Shown piece by piece: positions 1 through 7,101 of a stretch of DNA of 30,373 bases. How positions within the stretch are numbered: the first letter of the stretch is position 1; the number at the start of each line of letters is the position of its first letter. Source of the DNA: Desulfobacteraceae bacterium (GTDB lineage: Bacteria; Desulfobacterota; DSM-4660; Desulfatiglandales; Desulfatiglandaceae); the NCBI GenBank assembly GCA_011048855.1, contig DSCZ01000007.1:1-30373 (forward strand), written 5' to 3'. Both the position numbers and the translations under genes were made by a program. The notes beneath the pieces are model-generated. The model had not been told where the DNA came from and did no database searches. It was given only the letters and a program-made list of their open reading frames with translations.

Positions 1-162
1 ATAATAAGCGTTCCGGCAATCCCGTACACACTGAACATGAAAAAAGTCGAACTTGCAGTCAAGAAAGTCATCCAGGGGCAACCGGTTCTGAACAAGGATG
101 CATTGAGCAACCCGGAGGCTCTTGACTTCTATGAAAACATTGAAGAGCTTCAGCAAGACTGA
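1..162 (+). CDS. Acetoacetyl-CoA synthetase, C-terminal fragment (5' end outside window)
   Basis: The first 53 codons are open in frame 1 and end with TGA at 160-162. The translation carries a VPAIPYTLNMKKVELAVKK stretch followed by QGQPVLNKDALSNPEALDFY. This is the characteristic tail of acetoacetate-CoA ligases (ANL superfamily), in which the lysine of the T-x-x-x-K-K-x-E motif completes the C-terminal adenylating subdomain. The enzyme turns acetoacetate, ATP and CoA into acetoacetyl-CoA. It converges on the sigma-54 activator gene with a gap of about 29 nt. The nearby 3-hydroxybutyrate-dehydrogenase-like gene would supply its substrate. Only the tail is visible, so another short-chain acyl-CoA synthetase is possible but less likely. 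Confidence 0.8.
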   Translation: MISVPAIPYTLNMKKVELAVKKVIQGQPVLNKDALSNPEALDFYENIEELQQD

Positions 163-191
163 GGCTGAATGGCCCGACAGTATCAAATAGA

Positions 192-1652
192 CTACACCTG
201 GTTTTCCACCGGATTGCTTATGCCGTATTTCCTGATTTTCTTGTATAGGTGCGTCCGGTGGATACCCAGTAGCCTTGCGGCCTGAGCCTTGTTGTTGCGT
301 GTCTTTTTCAATGCACCGACAATAGCCTCCACTTCCGCGTTTTTCTGTGCGGCCCTTATAGACCGGACACCGGGTGCCGTGCTGTTCTTCCGCCTGTGGC
401 AAATATGAAAAGGCAGATCGGTCAACCTTATAATGTCCCCTTCCAGGGACGAAAGCCCCCGTTCGAGAACGTTTGAAAGCTCCCTGATGTTGCCGGGCCA
501 ATCATAATGGGACAGCGCATCTTCGGCTTCCGGATCGAGAGACACCGAGGGCGATGAGATATCCTCCGCCATTTGTTTCAGGAGGTGTTTTACAAGAGGC
601 GCTATATCCTCTTTCCGCTCACGAAGCGGAGGAATAGCCAGTGGGATGACGTTGAGTCTATAGAACAAATCTTTGCGGAAACGGCCATCGGCCAGCATTT
701 TTTCCAGATTCTGGTTGGTGGCTGCAATGAGCCTGAAGTCGGACCGAACAATTTTGTTTCCGCCCACACGCTCAAATTCTTTGTCTTCAAGAACTCTCAA
801 CAGCTTCGGCTGCATTGCCAGGGGCAGATCTCCAATTTCATCGAGGAAAATGGTTCCCTGGTGGGCGAGTTCAAACTTACCGGGTTTGCCCGACGCCTTA
901 GCCCCGGTGAAGGCGCCCTTCTCATAGCCGAACAGCTCAGATTCCAGAAGGTCTTTCGGAATCGCCGCGCAGTTTATCCGCACAAAAGGACGAAATTTGC
1001 GCGGACTCGCATGATGTATCCCCTGGGCGAAGAGTTCTTTGCCGGTCCCGCTTTCGCCGTTGATGAGCACCGGGAACTGGGTCGAGGCCGCACGAAGCGC
1101 TTCTTTCTTAAGGGCGTGGATTGCAGAGCTTTCACCGACGATGCTGTCGAGAGTATAGCGTGTCGACCGGAGGGACATCAATTCCTGCTCGTAGAGCTCC
1201 ACTTTCGATTCGAGCAATGACAATCGTTTTGCAAGCCTTCTGACATCCCTGACATCCTTGAACATCACCTGTCCGAAAACAGCAATCACATTCCCATCTT
1301 TCTTGATGGGAATCCGCTGCACGATCATCTTTTGACCCTTAATAAACTGCGCTTGATTAATTTCTGCCTTACCTGTTTTGGCTACAACATGCATTCTGGT
1401 ATTCTGTATAACATCGGTGCAGTGCCTGCCGATTTGTTTTTCCGAATCCACCCCGAGAAACTCCCCGTAGGGCCTGTTGAAATAGACCACGTAACCATCT
1501 GAATCGGTTACGATGCACCCATTATGGATGCTGTCGAAAATAAGACCCCAGAGCTGCAACTCATCCTGAACACTTTTGACTTCGGCCCCGGGCCTGCAAC
1601 CGCCACGACTCGCCTGTACGGCCTCAGACTTGGCATTTGCCGCAAATACCAT
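192..1652 (-). CDS. PAS-domain sigma-54-dependent transcriptional activator (bEBP)
   Basis: This is a complete three-domain enhancer-binding protein of about 486 aa. Counting from the upstream ATG at 1664, the PAS sensor is at about 38-145 and is followed by a coiled linker. The AAA+ domain has Walker A GESGTGKE (203-210), the sigma-54-contacting loop GAFTGA (250-255), Walker B IFLDEIG (272-278) and an arginine-finger stretch RFRKDLFYRL (328-337). A Fis-type helix-turn-helix lies at about 455-481. I prefer the ATG at 1652 because GGAGGGG lies just before it, while the ATG at 1664 has no Shine-Dalgarno. There is no receiver domain, so the PAS probably senses a ligand directly. It is divergent from the bdhA-like operon, and both that operon and dctP have -24/-12 promoters, so it is their likely activator. 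HbcR of Pseudomonas aeruginosa, an activator of 3-hydroxybutyrate genes, is a functional parallel known from the literature. Confidence 0.93.
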   Translation of the reverse strand: MVFAANAKSEAVQASRGGCRPGAEVKSVQDELQLWGLIFDSIHNGCIVTDSDGYVVYFNRPYGEFLGVDSEKQIGRHCTDVIQNTRMHVVAKTGKAEINQAQFIKGQKMIVQRIPIKKDGNVIAVFGQVMFKDVRDVRRLAKRLSLLESKVELYEQELMSLRSTRYTLDSIVGESSAIHALKKEALRAASTQFPVLINGESGTGKELFAQGIHHASPRKFRPFVRINCAAIPKDLLESELFGYEKGAFTGAKASGKPGKFELAHQGTIFLDEIGDLPLAMQPKLLRVLEDKEFERVGGNKIVRSDFRLIAATNQNLEKMLADGRFRKDLFYRLNVIPLAIPPLRERKEDIAPLVKHLLKQMAEDISSPSVSLDPEAEDALSHYDWPGNIRELSNVLERGLSSLEGDIIRLTDLPFHICHRRKNSTAPGVRSIRAAQKNAEVEAIVGALKKTRNNKAQAARLLGIHRTHLYKKIRKYGISNPVENQV

Positions 1653-1682
1653 TATCCCCTCCATATCATGGTGAAGATGAAA

Positions 1683-1703
1683 ACATGTAGCTCAGTTGAT
1701 ACA
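1683..1703. promoter_or_regulatory. Candidate activator-binding site (UAS 1)
   Basis: The 18-bp element TGTAGCTCAGTTGATACA (1686-1703), preceded by ACA, has TGTA/TACA ends and a partial dyad. A close relative occurs at 7041-7061, with 16 of 21 positions identical. Its centre is about 125 bp upstream of the -24 element of the bdhA promoter, a normal distance for sigma-54 enhancer sites. It also lies just upstream of the regulator's own start, so autoregulation is possible. Binding is inferred. Confidence 0.45.
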
Positions 1704-1733
1704 TTATTATTCTTACACCACACGTTGGACTAT

Positions 1734-1767
1734 GTCGAGTAGAAAGGTCGAGTGTAGAAACGTCGAC
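1734..1767. repeat. Short direct repeats GTCGAG(TG)TAGAAA in the regulator-bdhA intergenic region
   Basis: GTCGAGTAGAAA (1734-1745) is followed by GTCGAGTGTAGAAA (1747-1760) and then a third half-copy GTCGAC (1762-1767). GTTGT-AA-ACAAC, a small dyad, follows at 1771-1782. The array lies between the UAS candidate and the -24 box and could be additional operator sequence. GTCGACG recurs inside the dctP-side UAS (7045-7051). No regulator is known to bind it. Confidence 0.35.
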
Positions 1768-1816
1768 GGAGTTGTAAACAACCGTTTTCCATCCTGCACT
1801 TCCGGGAAACCATGGC

Positions 1817-1833
1817 TTGGCCTGAGTTTTGCT
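1817..1833 (+). promoter_or_regulatory. Sigma-54 (-24/-12) promoter of the bdhA-hydroxyacid dehydrogenase operon
   Basis: TTGGCCTGAGTTTTGCT has the invariant GG (1819-1820) and GC (1831-1832) exactly 12 bp apart, with the preferred TTGGC and TTTTGCT contexts. Transcription should begin near 1844, leaving a leader of about 128 nt before the ATG at 1972. The sigma-54 activator gene is immediately divergent, which supports the call. Confidence 0.75.
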
Positions 1834-1971
1834 CATAATTGAGGTATTAAGCGTTTTTTTTGACATGGGACCCCCTGTCGTTTCAGCCATTTAAGAAGTG
1901 ACAGGAACGTAAACGCTTGAATATAAACAAAGAATCAAAAAAACCTTCATGCTGCAAAAGGAGATGAGGCC

Positions 1972-2811
1972 ATGGATTTAAGCGAACCCAGAATAAAAAA
2001 GGAACAGATCTTGGTCTTGGAAGATGACAATTACAACCCCGGAAATGTAGGCATAGTTACAGGTTGTGGAACCGGGATAGGCAGAGCTGTAGCGATCGCC
2101 CTCGCGGCAAACAATATTACAACGGTCGGGGTTGACATAAACCAGGAGGAAGGAGAAAAAACCCGGGAAATGGCAGGTGCCATGGGGGGACGAATGTTTT
2201 TTTTCCGGGCTGATCTCACAAAAGACGAGACCCTCGAAGGCCTTGTGTCTGAAGCATCAAAGCTCGGGCAGATAAAATTTCTGGCCAATATCGCCGGGAT
2301 TCAGCACATTGACCCGATTGAGAATTTCCCCATGGAAAAATACGACCTTATGCAACGCCTCATGCTCAGGGCACCGTTTCTGCTCTCCCGCCTGACCATC
2401 CCCCACATGAAAAAAAGCCAGGACGGAACAGGTGTAATCGCGCATATGGCCTCCATTCATGCTCACATATGCACACAAAACAAACCGGTTTATAATCTTA
2501 CAAAATTTGGTCTCAAAGCCCTCGCTCAATCGATTTCAGCCGAAGGCGACGGTAGGATACGCTCTTTCACCGTCAGCACCGGCTTTGTAAAAACCGCCCT
2601 GGCTCTGGGGCAAATCCCCGCCCAGGCACGCCAACGAGGGATATCCGAAGAGGAGGTCGTAACCGATGTAATGATGGGACGCTCCCGCATAAAGGAGATG
2701 ATGTCTCCGATAGAGGCGGCGAATCTCTTCGTTTTCGGCTTTTCCCGTTTCGCCAGGTACCTGGTCGGTGGAGATCTCCTTTTCGACGGCGGCGTGGTAT
2801 TGACTTACTAA
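1972..2811 (+). CDS. bdhA: D-3-hydroxybutyrate dehydrogenase-like SDR
   Basis: A 279-aa classical short-chain dehydrogenase, expected to oxidise (R)-3-hydroxybutyrate to acetoacetate with NAD+. The Rossmann motif TGCGTGIG is at 30-37 and the catalytic set is S161, Y174, K178 (YNLTK). The segment AGIQHIDPIENFPMEK strongly resembles bacterial D-3-hydroxybutyrate dehydrogenase (AGIQH..IEDFP.EKW). Carboxylate-binding residues known from the Pseudomonas fragi enzyme have counterparts here: Q111, H163, K171 and Q214. The C-terminal DGGW tryptophan is replaced by valine, NNAG reads NIAG, and the usual PG after strand 6 reads TG. These changes could shift specificity to a related 3-hydroxy acid. The N-terminus is about 20 residues longer than usual. 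AAAGGAG precedes the ATG. It is the first gene of a two-gene operon behind a sigma-54 promoter. Confidence 0.85.
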   Translation: MDLSEPRIKKEQILVLEDDNYNPGNVGIVTGCGTGIGRAVAIALAANNITTVGVDINQEEGEKTREMAGAMGGRMFFFRADLTKDETLEGLVSEASKLGQIKFLANIAGIQHIDPIENFPMEKYDLMQRLMLRAPFLLSRLTIPHMKKSQDGTGVIAHMASIHAHICTQNKPVYNLTKFGLKALAQSISAEGDGRIRSFTVSTGFVKTALALGQIPAQARQRGISEEEVVTDVMMGRSRIKEMMSPIEAANLFVFGFSRFARYLVGGDLLFDGGVVLTY

Positions 2812-2833
2812 GACAGGAAACAAGGAGTAGATC

Positions 2834-3775
2834 ATGGCTGTGGATTTTAAATCTGTGGGAATCATTGGAACAGGAGTTATAGGGTCCAGCTGGGCCGCAT
2901 TCTATTCCAGCATCGGCATGGAAGTAAAAATGTATGACCTTGATGATCAATGCCGCAGGAAAGGACTGGAACGAGCGATAAATTTTATAGAAGGCATCAA
3001 TACGGGGGGACTGATCTCCGACAGGGAACGTGAAGACGCCCTATCCAAGCTGAAGACCACGAAAACTATCGAAGAAGCGGCAAAAAATGTTGATATCATC
3101 CAGGAGTCGGTTGCCGAAAACTACCATGTGAAACATGCCGTCTTCAAAATCGTGGATTCCGAAAGCGAGCCTGAAACCATCATTTTAAGCAGTTCCTCAG
3201 GCCTTCTGATGACGGAAATCCAGAAGGCGGCGCATCGTCCTGAACGCTGCCTGATTGCACACCCGTTCAATCCACCGCACTTGGTCCCGCTGGTGGAACT
3301 GGTGCCCGGCGAAAAAACCGACGGAAAAATCCTGCTTCGGGTGAAAGAATTCTTCGAAGCTGTTGGAAAAACACCGGTGATCCTGAAGAAGGAAGTGCCG
3401 GGGCATATCGCCAACAGGCTTTCCGCTGCATTGTGGCGGGAGGCTGTCGACATAGTCCTGAAAGGTGTCGCTGATGTCGAGGAAGTGGACAAAGCACTCC
3501 GCGCCGGGCCCGGACTGAGGTGGGCGCTGATGGGACCTCACCTGACCTATCACCTGGGAGGCGGCGAAGGAGGAATAAAACATTTCATAGACCATCTCGG
3601 CCCGGCCTTCGAAACATGGCTGAACGACATGGCCGTCTGGACTAAATTTCCACTTGAATCCCGGGAAATCCTCTCCGAGGGCGTCGAAAAAGAAATCGAG
3701 GGCAAAAGTCAGTCGGAACTCGCCGAGTGGCGGGATCAAAAATTGATAGAAATAATTAAATTATTATATAAATAA
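2834..3775 (+). CDS. 3-hydroxyacid / 3-hydroxyacyl-CoA dehydrogenase (lambda-crystallin / carnitine-dehydrogenase type)
   Basis: A 313-aa protein with the 3HCDH fold. The NAD site GTGVIG (12-17) is followed by D35, the usual acidic residue that selects NAD(H). The catalytic region is SSSSG (119-123), HPFNPPHLVPLVELV (143-157, with H143 as the presumed catalytic base and N146) and E155. The C-terminal domain has GPGLRWALMGP (225-235), typical of the lambda-crystallin (L-gulonate dehydrogenase) and L-carnitine dehydrogenase branch rather than of fatty-acid FadB/PaaH enzymes. The substrate is probably a free (S)-3-hydroxy acid. It starts 22 nt after the SDR with AAGGAG before the ATG, so the two enzymes are co-transcribed and might handle opposite enantiomers. 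A CoA-ester substrate cannot be excluded. Confidence 0.85.
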   Translation: MAVDFKSVGIIGTGVIGSSWAAFYSSIGMEVKMYDLDDQCRRKGLERAINFIEGINTGGLISDREREDALSKLKTTKTIEEAAKNVDIIQESVAENYHVKHAVFKIVDSESEPETIILSSSSGLLMTEIQKAAHRPERCLIAHPFNPPHLVPLVELVPGEKTDGKILLRVKEFFEAVGKTPVILKKEVPGHIANRLSAALWREAVDIVLKGVADVEEVDKALRAGPGLRWALMGPHLTYHLGGGEGGIKHFIDHLGPAFETWLNDMAVWTKFPLESREILSEGVEKEIEGKSQSELAEWRDQKLIEIIKLLYK

Positions 3776-3792
3776 AAATCGTTTCATTCAAC

Positions 3793-5124
3793 TTATTCGA
3801 CTATCAGGTTGGGAAGCCACAAAACCACCTGCGGAAAGACCGCGCAGATCAGTAGGCCCAACACCATGAGCATCACGAATGGAATGATCCCTTTATACAC
3901 GTCCCGGATATTTATTCCGGCGGGATCAACCCCCTTGATGTAGAAAAGAGCGTACCCGAATGGAGGCGTCAAAAAGGACGCCTGAAGGTTCACCGCGATC
4001 ATGATCACGAACCATATCGGGTCGAAATCAAATTCAGCGGCAATCGGCAGAAATAGCGGGAAACAGATAAGAACTATCCCTATCCAGTCGATGAACATTC
4101 CCAGGAGGAAAACAACCGCCATCATCACCCAGAAAGTTCCCCATTTGCCCAGCCCCATACCAAGGACAAAATCCGTAACCACGTCCCCCCCACCGACACC
4201 GAGGAACACGCCGGTAAAACAGGTGGCGCCGCAAAGGATCATCAACACCATCGTGTTGGTTTTTGCCGTCTGAACCACGGCCTGGTAAAGTCCTCTCCAT
4301 GAAAACCTCCGGTAGGCTATCACCATGATGAAAGCCAGGAAAGCACCCACGCCGGATGCTTCCGTCGGAGTTGCAACACCGAAAAATATCGACCCCAGCA
4401 CTCCAAGGATAAGAACCATCGGAGGAACAAGCGATTTCAAGACCATAAAAAATAGCTGCGAATTGCTCACCTGTGATCTTTCTTCCCGGCTGACCGGAGG
4501 CCCCAGTTCCGGTTTGAAAAAACACTTTATCCCAACATAGGCCATGTAAAGGCCTGCCAGGACGATCCCGGGGACGACCGCTCCGGCAAAAAGCTTACCG
4601 ACAGACAGGGTGGCTTCGCTTGCCATAACGACAAGCATGATGCTGGGGGGAATCAGGATTCCCAGCGTCCCTCCGGCACAGATGGAGCCATATGAAAGCT
4701 TATTGTCATAGCCGTAGTTTTTCATCATCGGTACCGCCAGCAGTCCCATCGTGACAACGGAAGCGCCGATGATCCCGGTGCATGCGCCGAAAACTGTCGA
4801 CACCGCGATAACGGCGATTGCCACACCGCCCCTCGTCTGCCCAAGCAGGTACCGCAATGAATTGAAAAGCCCCACGGTGACGCCGGACTGATCCAGAAGT
4901 TGGGCCATAAAAATAAACAATGGAATAGCAAGCAGGACGTAGTTGTCCATCGTCCCCCAGATTCTGTTCATGAACATATAGTAAACGGACGGGCCCCATC
5001 CGATATATCCGAATATCACGGCCAATCCGCCAAGCACAAAGGCCAGGGGATGCCCCATGAACAGGCCGATCAAAAGACCGACAAACATCAAGACCGTGAG
5101 CATTTCAGGGCTTAGGTCTATCAT
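3793..5124 (-). CDS. dctM: TRAP transporter large permease (DctM family)
   Basis: A 443-aa polytopic inner-membrane protein of typical DctM length. It is hydrophobic throughout, with about 12 membrane segments and the family motifs GHPLAFVLGG near the N-terminus, GIIGASVVTMGLLAVPMM and GGTLGILIPPSIMLVV in the first half, and LQASFLTPPFGYALFYIKG near the end. It is the ion-coupled translocation subunit that accepts substrate from the periplasmic receptor. The start has AAGGGGAG upstream, and its ATG overlaps the dctQ stop (ATGA), so the two are translationally coupled. It converges on the dehydrogenase operon with only 17 nt between stops and no obvious terminator there. Confidence 0.97.
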   Translation of the reverse strand: MIDLSPEMLTVLMFVGLLIGLFMGHPLAFVLGGLAVIFGYIGWGPSVYYMFMNRIWGTMDNYVLLAIPLFIFMAQLLDQSGVTVGLFNSLRYLLGQTRGGVAIAVIAVSTVFGACTGIIGASVVTMGLLAVPMMKNYGYDNKLSYGSICAGGTLGILIPPSIMLVVMASEATLSVGKLFAGAVVPGIVLAGLYMAYVGIKCFFKPELGPPVSREERSQVSNSQLFFMVLKSLVPPMVLILGVLGSIFFGVATPTEASGVGAFLAFIMVIAYRRFSWRGLYQAVVQTAKTNTMVLMILCGATCFTGVFLGVGGGDVVTDFVLGMGLGKWGTFWVMMAVVFLLGMFIDWIGIVLICFPLFLPIAAEFDFDPIWFVIMIAVNLQASFLTPPFGYALFYIKGVDPAGINIRDVYKGIIPFVMLMVLGLLICAVFPQVVLWLPNLIVE

Positions 5125-5627
5125 AGCGACTCCCCTTTAATTACATATATTTTTTTAATCACTTCGGAAATTCCTTGGATTAAAAGAAGTGAGAAACAAA
5201 CGATGATAACAGTCTTTATCGGATACAACGGCGGCGAAAACACGCTCCAGCTGGTTTCTTTCATCGCCCAGGAACGGCTGGCAAAGAAATAACCCTGCCA
5301 GATACAGACAAAGATGAAAGGGAAAAAGAACAAAGCATAACTTATCAAATCCAAAATCGCTTGTTTCTTTTTCGAAAGCAGCACGGTGAATATATCGACC
5401 GAAACATGCGACCCGTAAAGCAAACCGTACCCCGCCACAATCATGAAGTGAAATCCGTATAGCTGGTTGAGGACCTCAAAGCTCCATATGGTCGGCGCCC
5501 CTAAAAAACGGCGGAGTACCACTTCCATGACCGTAAGCAAAACCAGGAAAACAATTACCCAGCTGAAAATTCTCCCGATCCATTCATTAATGGTGTCACA
5601 AAATTTGGCCAGTTTCGGGAAAAACAT
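5121..5627 (-). CDS. dctQ: TRAP transporter small permease (DctQ family)
   Basis: A 168-aa protein with four predicted membrane segments and DctQ features: a first helix WVIVFLVLLTVMEVVLRRF followed by a W-F-E-V stretch (helix 2 region), and GSHVSVDIFTVLL. I start it at the ATG at 5627 (MFFPKLAKF), which has GGAGGT just upstream. The open frame runs about 43 codons further back, but that part is not DctQ-like and spans the intercistronic hairpin. It acts with DctM in the inner membrane. The stop overlaps the dctM start by 4 nt. Confidence 0.93.
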   Translation of the reverse strand: MFFPKLAKFCDTINEWIGRIFSWVIVFLVLLTVMEVVLRRFLGAPTIWSFEVLNQLYGFHFMIVAGYGLLYGSHVSVDIFTVLLSKKKQAILDLISYALFFFPFIFVCIWQGYFFASRSWAMKETSWSVFSPPLYPIKTVIIVCFSLLLIQGISEVIKKIYVIKGESL

Positions 5628-5686
5628 AGCACCTCCATTACCGCTCACGAGCTGCACATATTCATGGGTGCAACACCACATGACAG

Positions 5687-5715
5687 GTGTCCATCCGGCA
5701 AGCCCGGATGGACAC
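5687..5715 (-). promoter_or_regulatory. Perfect 12-bp hairpin between dctP and dctQ
   Basis: GTGTCCATCCGG (5687-5698), a 5-nt loop, and CCGGATGGACAC (5704-5715) form a perfect stem in the 126-nt gap between the dctP stop and the dctQ start. No U-tract follows it on the minus strand, so it looks more like an RNA-stabilising or partial-attenuation structure than a full terminator. Such a structure would allow the binding protein to be made in excess over the permease. Confidence 0.7.
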
Positions 5716-5752
5716 GGATTCGGTTGACGGAAAGCTCCAGTGGATGTCGAAA

Positions 5753-6847
5753 TCAATCAAGGTTTGGATAAGAGTCAGGATTGAACCCGAAGTTGAACGG
5801 CCTTTCCATTTCCCTCCACCTGGCAAAATCCTTCCTGAATTTATTCTGGGAATCAATGGATTTCTTAAACAGGGGGCTTTCTTTGGCGGTTAATTCAGTG
5901 TGTTTATTGGTCATAATAAGAATCCTGCCCAGAACCTCATCCTCGTACCTGTTTATTTCGATCCCCTTGTCTATAAATTTCTGTGTATACTCGATGGTGT
6001 CAAAATACTGCTTGCAGAAAAACTCAATTGTTGCAGCTTTTGCCGCATATCGGATATCTTCCTGTAGATCCTTGTCCAGGCTGTCCCAGACCTTCTGGTT
6101 TATCATAACGCCCATGACCGAAGCAGGCTGGTGCCAGCCGGGCACCGCCCAGTATTTCGTCACTTCTCCGAAGCCCATGCCCCAGTCAGCCGATGGACTG
6201 CAGAACTCCGCTCCATCGATTACGCCCTTTTCAAGCGCCTGGTAAATCTCCTGCCCGGCCATGGCCACCTGCGCGGCACCAAGATCCTGAAGGAGCTTGC
6301 CCTGAGTCTTACCGGACATACGGATCTTCATACCTTTGAGGTCTTCCAGAGACTTGATCGGCTTGTTGCTGCGGATGCCGCACTCCATCGGAGTGACACC
6401 CGTCATTAGATACATCATGCCGAATTTTCCATATGCCTCTTCATAAACCTCCCTGCCGCCGCCGTTGTAATACCAGATCATATAATCAACCGGAGTAAGC
6501 CCCATCGGATACGAGCCCAAAGTGTCAAAAACAGGATCCTTGCCGGCCCAGTAATTCGGCCAGTCGCCGGCCGCCTCGATCGTGCCCCTGCTCACCGCAT
6601 CAAAAACCTCAAAAGAGGGCATCAAAGACCCGCCTGTAAAAAACTTAATCTCGAGCCGTCCCTTGCATATCTGATTAACGGCCTTCACAAACGCGTAATC
6701 CGCCTCTATCAGGCTTATTGAAGGCGGCCACGTGGAGGTCATCCGCCACTTGAGCGTCTTACCGGCTGCGAAAACCGGAGAGGCGGATAATACAAAAGCC
6801 AGGCTAAGAATGAATACAAAAACCCCGAAGACTAGATTTTTTTTCAT
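5753..6847 (-). CDS. dctP: TRAP transporter periplasmic substrate-binding protein (DctP family)
   Basis: A 364-aa exported receptor. A Sec signal peptide (MKKNLVFGV...SPVFA) is probably cut near residues 27-28. The mature part has the DctP fold, with W-R-M-x-S-T-W at the N-terminus, GGSLMPSFEVFDAVSRGTIE, and GMKIRMSG containing R176, the conserved arginine that pairs with the substrate carboxylate. IYQALEKGVIDGAE is the family signature. The tyrosine/tryptophan-rich YPMGLTPVDYMIWYYNGGG region recalls receptors for monocarboxylates and 2-oxo acids (TakP-like), but the ligand cannot be read directly. From context, a 3-hydroxy acid or acetoacetate is plausible. GGAGGAG precedes the ATG. A sigma-54 promoter lies about 60 nt upstream. 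Confidence 0.95.
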   Translation of the reverse strand: MKKNLVFGVFVFILSLAFVLSASPVFAAGKTLKWRMTSTWPPSISLIEADYAFVKAVNQICKGRLEIKFFTGGSLMPSFEVFDAVSRGTIEAAGDWPNYWAGKDPVFDTLGSYPMGLTPVDYMIWYYNGGGREVYEEAYGKFGMMYLMTGVTPMECGIRSNKPIKSLEDLKGMKIRMSGKTQGKLLQDLGAAQVAMAGQEIYQALEKGVIDGAEFCSPSADWGMGFGEVTKYWAVPGWHQPASVMGVMINQKVWDSLDKDLQEDIRYAAKAATIEFFCKQYFDTIEYTQKFIDKGIEINRYEDEVLGRILIMTNKHTELTAKESPLFKKSIDSQNKFRKDFARWREMERPFNFGFNPDSYPNLD

Positions 6848-6909
6848 GAAATCTCCTCCCTGCTTGTTTGTTGTCCACGCTGCAATTCAAAATGATTTTC
6901 TTACTTCTA

Positions 6910-6926
6910 TAGCAAATTTCAGACCA
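6910..6926 (-). promoter_or_regulatory. Sigma-54 (-24/-12) promoter of dctPQM
   Basis: Read on the minus strand, TGGTCTGAAATTTGCTA has GG and GC 12 bp apart with the standard TTTGCTA -12 box. Transcription would start near 6900, giving a 53-nt leader. It links the TRAP operon to the same sigma-54 circuit as the dehydrogenases. Confidence 0.65.
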
Positions 6927-6982
6927 TGCATCGGGAAAGCAGGGACGTCATTCCAAAACACCGCCAGTGGGTGTTTTTGGCT

Positions 6983-6998
6983 GGATTCGCTTGAATCC
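6983..6998. promoter_or_regulatory. Inverted repeat GGATTC-GCTT-GAATCC upstream of dctP
   Basis: A perfect 6-bp dyad lies about 60 bp upstream of the -24 box and between it and UAS 2. It could be an IHF-adjacent or operator sequence. Nothing more can be said from sequence. Confidence 0.25.
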
Positions 6999-7040
6999 AA
7001 ATCCAACTGAGGGTGCGTAAAACTCATTGTTGGAAATGAT

Positions 7041-7061
7041 ACATGTCGACGATTTGATACA
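7041..7061. promoter_or_regulatory. Candidate activator-binding site (UAS 2)
   Basis: TGTCGACGATTTGATACA (7044-7061), preceded by ACA, matches UAS 1 at 16 of 21 positions, sharing ACATGT and TTGATACA. Its centre is about 128 bp from the -24 GG of the dctP promoter, nearly the same spacing as UAS 1 (about 125 bp). It sits close behind the 3' end of tonB. Confidence 0.45.
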
Positions 7062-7101
7062 ATTCAATCAGGGACGATGGTTTCAAACCGGGCAGATGAA
7101 T

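Noticed and set aside
573..1220. 215-aa plus-strand frame in the sigma-54 activator
   Set aside because: It is antisense to Walker A/B and the GAFTGA-containing domain of the activator, without a ribosome binding site.
5628..5756. Longer DctQ N-terminus
   Set aside because: It would translate the intercistronic hairpin and overlap dctP, while a GGAGGT lies just before the internal ATG at 5627.
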